From assembly GCA_021788795.1 (NCBI GenBank), contig JAJYKG010000110.1, positions 1 through 7,196 of the forward strand: 7,196 nt of DNA. The letters are read 5' to 3'. The DNA comes from Thermoplasmata archaeon. GTDB taxonomy: Archaea; Thermoplasmatota; Thermoplasmata; RBG-16-68-12. The notes under the pieces are model-generated. The model was not told where the DNA came from and ran no database searches. It saw only the letters and a list, made by a program, of their open reading frames with translations. The position numbers were made by a program, and so were the translations under genes. Positions 1 to 5,000 of this stretch are shown one piece after another; position 1 is the stretch's first letter; each line of letters begins with the position of its first letter.

Positions 1-48
1 TGGCTGTACACCGCCCTGCGTCACGATGAGGCTGTCCGCGGACACACA
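1..48 (-). other. N-terminal end of an intein inside MCM (16 residues visible)
   Basis: After MCM residue Leu389 the frame reads Cys390 followed by VSADSLIVTQGGVQP to the window edge. This fits intein block A: a nucleophilic Cys1, a small hydrophobic residue, an acidic position before S/T, then a hydrophobic strand (C-V-S-A-D-S-L-I-V) and a GG turn. In uninterrupted archaeal MCMs the conserved AAGL is followed by Thr, which would be a suitable +1 extein residue once the intein is excised. Inteins in archaeal MCM/CDC21 are established, and the ATPase P-loop neighbourhood is a typical insertion zone. The rest of the splicing domain, any homing endonuclease, and the C-terminal His-Asn are off the contig. 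The call rests on 16 residues plus the abrupt loss of MCM conservation. Confidence 0.85.
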
Positions 49-1215
49 CAGGCCGGCGGCCGTCGCCGCCTTCCCGGTGGCGTAGATCCCGCGCGGCGAG
101 AGGCGGCTCATGTAGGACAGCAGTTCCGACTTCCCCACACCGGGGTCGCCCACCATGAGCACGTGGATGTCTCCGCGAATCCGCCGGCCGTCGGGGAGCA
201 GCTTGGGCACGCCGCTGAACAGCTGGAGCGCGAGGGCCTCCTTCTCCACATGCATCCCGTACAAGGAGGGCGCGATGGATGCGGTGATGAGACGGTAGAT
301 GTCCGGGCTCGATCCCGCCTCCTGGATGAGGCGTGCGTCCTCCTCGGTGACTTCGATCTCCTCGAACTCGACCTGTTCCCGCTCGACCGAGTTCACGTCG
401 ATGAAGATATCGAACAGGGTCGACTTCGCGCCCGGCCGTCCCTTCTGCACGCTCCGGAGGACGCCGTTCATCACGACGCGGTTCCCGGGACTGATGTGGC
501 CGGTGAGATCATCCTCCACGTAGGCCGTGAGCCGCTGCGGTTCCTCTCCGCCCCGCAGCCCCTCCGGGGCCTCCTGGATTTCCAGCTTCTGCGTGTCCAG
601 GTACATCGAGGTCTCCGTGAGCAGCTTGAACTTCGTCGCGCTCGCGGACCGCTTGCAGCCGCCCTGCTCCTCGTAGCACTCCAGGGGCTCGCGGAAATTC
701 TGGCCGTCCTGCTCCTCCTTGAGGATCGTGCCGCAACGGAGGCACTGGAAGAGCGCGCCGACCACCCGCGGCCGCACCTCCGTGGACTTCCGGACGAGGC
801 CCTCCACGGAGATGTACTGTCCGAGGTGCTTCGCTCGCAGGTCGCGGATCTGGACGCGGTTGTCCCGCGGCAACCCCTTGACCCGCAGGTGGATCTCGGT
901 GAGCTCCTCGCCCGGAGGCACGAGGCGCCGCATCGCCTCCTCGCCCGCGGTCAGGACGTTCAGCGGGTGGCGCATGAGGTAGATGGCCATGTCCGTGTCG
1001 AACCGGTTCAGCTCCGTGAACAAGACCTCGAGGCTCCGCTCCTCCGGATACCGGTCCGCGACCTGGATGATCTTCGAGACGTAGCCGGCGTCCTCGAAGA
1101 ACTCCTCCCACTTCGCGATGAGCTCATCCTGTGGAAACTCGACGAGCGTGCGTTCCTCCCCTGGTCGCCGGGCCCGACTCCCCCCGAACTCCGACGGCGC
1201 GTCCGCACTCTCCAT
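1..1215 (-). CDS. mcm: MCM replicative DNA helicase, N-terminal part, interrupted by an intein and cut off by the left window edge
   Basis: This is the ATP-driven hexameric helicase that unwinds DNA at archaeal replication forks. The 405 visible codons start at ATG 1213-1215 and stay open to base 1. Residues 30-290 form the MCM N-terminal/OB region, with a zinc-binding set C158-x2-C161 and C180-x6-C187. The AAA+ part begins near residue 304 (PDIYRLITASIAPSLYG). It continues through LPDGRRIRGDIH, Walker A GDPGVGKS (356-363, Lys362) and SPRGIYATGKAATAAGL, ending at residue 389. MCM proteins normally continue with a Thr and then lead to Walker B; here the frame continues as CVSADSLIVT, an intein start (separate entry). 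Walker B, sensor motifs and arginine finger lie outside the window. The ATG is favoured because the N-terminus is of normal length and a GGAGGT lies 11 nt upstream. The zinc-ribbon gene lies 120 nt upstream on the same strand. Family assignment is very secure. Confidence 0.96.
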   Translation of the reverse strand, partial: MESADAPSEFGGSRARRPGEERTLVEFPQDELIAKWEEFFEDAGYVSKIIQVADRYPEERSLEVLFTELNRFDTDMAIYLMRHPLNVLTAGEEAMRRLVPPGEELTEIHLRVKGLPRDNRVQIRDLRAKHLGQYISVEGLVRKSTEVRPRVVGALFQCLRCGTILKEEQDGQNFREPLECYEEQGGCKRSASATKFKLLTETSMYLDTQKLEIQEAPEGLRGGEEPQRLTAYVEDDLTGHISPGNRVVMNGVLRSVQKGRPGAKSTLFDIFIDVNSVEREQVEFEEIEVTEEDARLIQEAGSSPDIYRLITASIAPSLYGMHVEKEALALQLFSGVPKLLPDGRRIRGDIHVLMVGDPGVGKSELLSYMSRLSPRGIYATGKAATAAGLCVSADSLIVTQGGVQP

Positions 1216-1226
1216 GTTCCTACTTA

Positions 1227-1232
1227 ACCTCC
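1227..1232 (-). promoter_or_regulatory. Shine-Dalgarno-like site for mcm
   Basis: Read on the minus strand this is GGAGGT, complementary to the 3' end of 16S rRNA. It ends 11 nt before the ATG at 1215, a slightly long but usable spacing. A second weak AGGA lies closer, at 1218-1221. I see no convincing TATA box in the 120 nt upstream, so mcm may be read through from the zinc-ribbon gene. Confidence 0.45.
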
Positions 1233-1248
1233 AACCCCATCGTTTCCT

Positions 1249-1311
1249 GTCCACTGGAGCGGAACCCCATTCCCCCGAGGAAGGTGTCGCAAGGGGCCAT
1301 TTCCAGTGGAC
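1249..1311. repeat. Spaced 10-bp inverted repeat upstream of mcm
   Basis: GTCCACTGGA at 1249-1258 and its exact reverse complement TCCAGTGGAC at 1302-1311 are separated by 43 nt. They lie in the 120-nt non-coding gap between the zinc-ribbon stop and the mcm start. Each arm is itself close to palindromic (TCCAnTGGA), as expected of a dimeric regulator half-site pair, or the arms could pair in a long-loop RNA stem. An 8-bp direct repeat AACCCCAT (1233-1240, 1263-1270) lies in the same gap. Nothing else recognisable is present in 1216-1335. The function is unknown. Confidence 0.4.
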
Positions 1312-1335
1312 CCCGGAGTGTCGTTTCGGCCTGCC

Positions 1336-1491
1336 TCAATCGCAGGGCGAGTACCCGCACTGGCCGCACAGCAGGCATCCGTTCGTGTGGAGGAGGGTCG
1401 CTCCGCAGTCGGGGCATTCGGTGGGGATCCTGCGTCCGACGCCGTCGTCAGGCTCTCGGGCGCCGGGACCGGACTCGCGCAGGTCGCTCAC
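1336..1491 (-). CDS. Small six-cysteine zinc-ribbon protein (51 aa)
   Basis: This tiny protein consists of a disordered, charged N-terminus (about 24 residues) followed by a zinc ribbon. The ribbon starts at CPDCGATLL, runs through GCLLCGQCGYSPC and ends one residue after the last Cys. The cysteines are C26, C29, C39, C42, C45 and C50. The CPDCG...GC..C..CGYSPC pattern resembles stand-alone archaeal zinc ribbons and the C-terminal tail of adenosylcobalamin-dependent ribonucleotide reductase. Only the tail-like part is present, so the role is not known; a nucleic-acid or protein contact is plausible. The frame stays open upstream to an ATG at 1716, but that would overlap the FmdE-like gene and add low-complexity residues. 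GTG at 1491 is preferred because a GGAGG precedes it by 8 nt. An alternative GTG at 1506 lacks such a site. It sits 120 nt upstream of mcm on the same strand, so co-transcription is possible. Confidence 0.78.
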   Translation of the reverse strand: MSDLRESGPGAREPDDGVGRRIPTECPDCGATLLHTNGCLLCGQCGYSPCD

Positions 1492-1499
1492 TCCGGCCC

Positions 1500-1504
1500 C
1501 CTCC
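1500..1504 (-). promoter_or_regulatory. Shine-Dalgarno site that sets the zinc-ribbon GTG start
   Basis: On the minus strand this is GGAGG, 8 nt before GTG 1491. The spacing is ideal and is the main reason for choosing this start over the longer in-frame extensions. Confidence 0.5.
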
Positions 1505-1510
1505 ACAGGG

Positions 1511-1536
1511 CCGGGAAGGCATGAAGTCCTTCCCGG
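1511..1536. repeat. 9-bp perfect inverted repeat (8-nt loop) in the divergent intergenic region
   Basis: CCGGGAAGG at 1511-1519 pairs exactly with CCTTCCCGG at 1528-1536 around the loop CATGAAGT. It lies between the divergently transcribed zinc-ribbon gene (start 1491) and FmdE-like gene (start 1606), about 20 nt upstream of the zinc-ribbon start codon. It could be an operator for a dimeric regulator acting on one or both genes, or a hairpin in the zinc-ribbon 5' leader. The word CCGGGAGG, close to the left arm, recurs at 1533-1540 and 1563-1570, which favours a protein-binding reading. No transcription start can be placed from sequence alone. Confidence 0.5.
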
Positions 1537-1588
1537 GAGGTGGGTGAAAGTGAGAATCCCGTCCGGGAGGCGAAGCTTCTTGTCCCCC

Positions 1589-1604
1589 GCGGGCTTCGGC
1601 CCGC
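1589..1604 (+). promoter_or_regulatory. UUCG-tetraloop hairpin immediately before the FmdE-like start codon
   Basis: GCGGGC-TTCG-GCCCGC is a perfect six-pair stem closed by a C(UUCG)G tetraloop, among the most stable RNA loops known. It ends one base before ATG 1606. If transcribed, it would occupy the place where a Shine-Dalgarno site should lie and would hinder 30S loading; no good SD is present within 15 nt of the ATG. Either the gene is leaderless, so that the hairpin exists only in DNA, or the hairpin is a translational control element. A chance fold in GC-rich DNA is also possible. Confidence 0.4.
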
Positions 1605-1605
1605 C

Positions 1606-2010
1606 ATGGACCTCCCCGAGGAGCTCCAGTCCCTCCAGCGCTTCCACGGCCACCTGGGCATCTACGTGACCCTGGGCCTGCGCATGGGGGCGATCGGCAA
1701 GCGGACGTTCGGGCACTGGAAGGGCCTGAAGGCGACCGTGCGCACGGTGCCGAAGCCGCCGATGATGTGCGTCGTGGACGGCGTGCAGGTCGGGAGCGCG
1801 TGCACGATGGGCAAGGGCAACATCGCCGTCGAGGCCGCGAACGAGCCCTCCGTGACCTTCGAGAAGGAGGGCCGCCGCCTCACGGTCTCCCTGAAGCCCG
1901 GGCTACGGGCGACCGTGGACTCGGAGATGTCCCACGAGCGGGAGCTCGAGCGCTCCCTGCACTACTTCTCCGTCCGCGAGGACGACGTCTTCGTGATCAC
2001 GGAGGGCTGA
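1606..2010 (+). CDS. FmdE-family protein (formylmethanofuran dehydrogenase subunit E-like, single domain)
   Basis: This 134-residue protein matches the FmdE domain (Pfam FmdE). Visible motifs are FHGHLG at 13-18 (His14, His16), a variable middle, PPMMCVVDGVQV at 51-62 (Cys55, Asp58, Gln61), and SACTMGKGN at 64-72 (Cys66, Lys70). The family is named after a subunit associated with the tungsten/molybdenum formylmethanofuran dehydrogenase of methanogens, but many members occur alone in non-methanogens with unknown, probably metal- or pterin-related, function. This copy has only the core domain: the C-terminal zinc-ribbon of longer members is absent, and the usual HGHxC cysteine is Gly18. The frame extends to GTG 1540, but the family normally begins a few residues before the HGH motif, so ATG 1606 is chosen. 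No fwd/fmd catalytic subunit is nearby, so a methanogenesis role should not be assumed. It is divergent from the zinc-ribbon gene and convergent with the protease. Confidence 0.9.
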   Translation: MDLPEELQSLQRFHGHLGIYVTLGLRMGAIGKRTFGHWKGLKATVRTVPKPPMMCVVDGVQVGSACTMGKGNIAVEAANEPSVTFEKEGRRLTVSLKPGLRATVDSEMSHERELERSLHYFSVREDDVFVITEG

Positions 2011-2013
2011 GGC

Positions 2014-5000
2014 CTACCAGCCCGCCACGGACCACGTGGCGTTCGAGGGCACGCGCACCCAGACGCCCTCTCCGGGCGCCAGGAGCGCGGCGTTGGCGAG
2101 GAGCTGCGTGTGGTAGGGGTCCGTTGGACTGAAGCCGACGACCTCGTCCGCGCCGGTCGCGGCCTTGAGGTCCGCTACGGTCACGTTGCCAAGGAGTCCG
2201 GGAAGGGCCACCAGGTTCCAGCCCGAGCATAGCCGGACGTCCGCGCGGGCCCGGGCCACGCCGAGGACCGCCACCGTCCCGGCCGCAGTCGCGTTGAACC
2301 AGAAGCCCTGCCCCGCCGCGAGTTGCGTCGCCGGCCCCTGGGTCGGCGTGATCCGTGTCCACGCGAACCCGCCGCCGCAGGCGTCGTACGCCCAGGCCTC
2401 GGACCACGCCAGGCCATTCGCCAGGGTGGTCAGCGTGCCGGCCCCCGGATCCACGGGCATCCCGAGGAGGTTCGGCCCCGCAGCCACGGAGACCCAGACC
2501 TTCGCGGCGACGTACGGAGACAGGTCCGTGTTGTTCGCCGCATCGATCGTCTCGATCCGGTAGAACGCGTCCGCGGGGTCCGAGGCGCCGCGCCCCGGGT
2601 CCACGAAGCGGTACGTCGCCGCGCCCGTCGCGGTGATGTTCCCGCTCACCAGGGTGTACGGACCCGCCGCGGAGGCTGCCCGCCACACGCGGTACTGGGC
2701 CGTGCCGCCGTACAGGCTGTCGTCCCACGCCTTCGCCCAGGTGACCTCCAGGTCTGCGGCCCCGTTCACGAAGGCCACGGAGGTCGGCACGGCGGGCGCC
2801 GGCGGCAGGACGTCGGGGCCGACGTTGATCACGACGAAGCAGGTGACGTTGAACGGACCCCAGTTCCCGCCCGCGTCCTCCGCGTGGACCCAGGCACAGC
2901 CCCGTCCCGGGGGCACGGCGAGGGTGCCCGTCCACGTGACGCTCTCCACAGGCGCGTCGAAGCTCCCGTCCGCGGCGGACATGCGGAGCCCCGTGCCGTT
3001 CGCCGCCGTGGGCTCCGTGGCGGACCAGAAGAGCTCCGCGGCGCCGATGTCGGCGCCGCCGCTCCGCGTGCTGTCCGCGGTCGCGTTGAACGTCGCGAGG
3101 GCCGCGGCCCCGGGCGGGTCCGGCCCGAGGCGCAAGCTCCCGGCGCGGATCACGGGCCCTAGGGAGTCCCCGCCCGGCCGTTCCACGGAGAACGTCGCGT
3201 TGCTGACCGCCTCTCCGGTGAGGCTCGGCGTGCCGTTGTCGGCGGCGAAGATGCGCAGGAGGTACGCGTGCGCGTTGAGGAGCCCCGCCGTGCTCCAGTT
3301 GAGCGCGCGCGCGGTCCCCGGGACGGTGACGAGGTCGATCCACGTCTGCCCGCCGTCCGGACTGTAGGCGAGGGAGAAGTTCGCGAGGCCGATCCCCGGC
3401 CCGGCAGCCGACGCGGTCCAGTTGACCGGGATTGTGCTTCCCGTGTACACGCCCGCCGCGGGGGCCCTGAGGGAGACGGACGGGTGGTCGCGGTCCAGGG
3501 CCGTCGTCGACGTGCCCACGAGCCACCGCAAGGCGTTGTCGAGAATCTGCGCGCGGACCGCGCTGTTCACCCGGAGGTCCGTCGCGTTCGTGTCCAGGCT
3601 CGTGATCTCCCACGCGAAGTACTCGAGCCGCGACGGCGTCCCGCCCCAGGCGCCCACGCCCGCCGTGCCGTTGGCTGCGGACGAGGCCCACTGGAGCCCG
3701 ATGGGTGCGTTCCCGGTGCACCCGGCGACCCCCCCGTCGCGCCACGCCACGTTGGACGTCCCGCCGAGGCTGTAGGCGGCGATCTCGTCGTCCGCGCCTC
3801 CGGTGCGGTGCGGCGTGTACCCCACGCCGGCGGTGTACGCACCGCTCACGGGGTTGCCCGCGACGCCGACGACCTCGTCGATCGTCGTGGGGTCGCAGAC
3901 GAAGCTCGCTTTGAGCACGCCCCGCAGCCACTCGGCGTTCGTCGCGTTGTACCACGGCGACGTCGTGCTGCCCAGGGACCACGAGGTGTCGTGGGAGAAG
4001 ATGAGGAGGCGTCCGCCGCCGTCGAGGTACGCCTTGACGAGCGCCTGGGCGCTCACGTTGAACGTCGGATACTGCTCGAGGCCGACCTGCCAGATGACCG
4101 CCCTGCGGCCCTGGAGCACGCTCAGCGGCGGCAGGCCGAGGTCGGCGACGTGCCAGGTGGACCACGTCCAACCGTCCGCGTCCAGGGCCGCGGCGTACGA
4201 GGCTTCCCGCGCCACCGGGAACGTGTCGTCCCCGATCACGAGGAGGACGTCGCCCCACGGCTGCGTTCGGAACGTGTAGTGCCTCCCGCCGTTCGTGTCC
4301 CGGGTGAGGTGCCCGAGGCCGTCCGTCGAGAGCACGTCGTAGTAGTAGAGGGTGTCCGGCTGGAGGCCCGTGAGCGACACGGCGTGGGAGGTGACGAGGA
4401 GTGGGTCTCCCGTCGCGCTGCCGAGGCTGGCGGGGGACGTGCCGTAGGCGACCTCGGAGGCCGCGGACAGGTCCGTGGACCAGCGGACCTCGGCGGACGT
4501 GGCCTGGATCTGGTCCGCGACGACGCCGGAGACGGTGGGCGACGTCGCGTCGACGACGGCCGTGGCCACGGCCGTGTGGGCCGGGTTCACGTCTTGGTAC
4601 GTGACCGTAATCGTGTCCCCGTTGCGGACCTCCAGGATCCCGTCCGCCGCCGGCTGCGCGAAGGCGGTTCGGATGGAGCCCGTCCACGGCGCCCCGGGGG
4701 CCGCCTGCGCCAGTCCGACCGTCTCGCCCGCGGGCTCTAGGCCCGAGGTCACGAGCACGGAGGCCGAGGTGGCGTTGGCGTCGTACACGGTGATGTGGAT
4801 CGTGTCGTTCTCGCTGTAGGCCGGCTTGTCGAGGACGACGCGCCCATAGCCGGGGTCGAGGCCGCCCGTGGCCACGAGGGCGAAGGGCTGCGGGCCCTCG
4901 GCCACGTCCGCGCCGATGATCTGCACCTGCCAGTCCCCCGCGGCGGGGTTCTTCAGGAGGACGGCCTCCTCCGTGTTCGTGCTGTCGAAGGCGCCGCCGG

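Noticed and set aside
163..1227. 354-codon open frame on the plus strand over mcm
   Set aside because: Antisense shadow of the MCM reading frame, rich in Leu/Arg/Asp/Glu with no motif; MCM motifs are unambiguous on the opposite strand.
1572..1583. Possible archaeal TATA/BRE element (GAAGCTTCTTGT) for a leaderless FmdE-like transcript
   Set aside because: Position would fit, being centred about 27 nt before the ATG, but the match is poor and mainly reflects the only A/T-richer patch in the region; not strong enough to annotate.
1540..1605. GTG 1540 as start of the FmdE-like gene
   Set aside because: It would add 22 residues not typical of the family, overlaps the palindrome-flanking repeat, and lacks a properly spaced ribosome site; ATG 1606 gives the normal family N-terminus.
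1504..1716. Longer N-terminus for the zinc-ribbon protein (up to ATG 1716)
   Set aside because: It would overlap the first 110 bases of the FmdE-like gene antisense and cross the intergenic hairpins; the added residues have no domain character and the GTG with a good ribosome site is nearer.
3268..4740. 490-codon open frame on the plus strand
   Set aside because: It lies wholly antisense to the protease, is dominated by Arg/Gly/Ala/Val as expected of a GC-rich shadow frame, and shows no recognisable domain.
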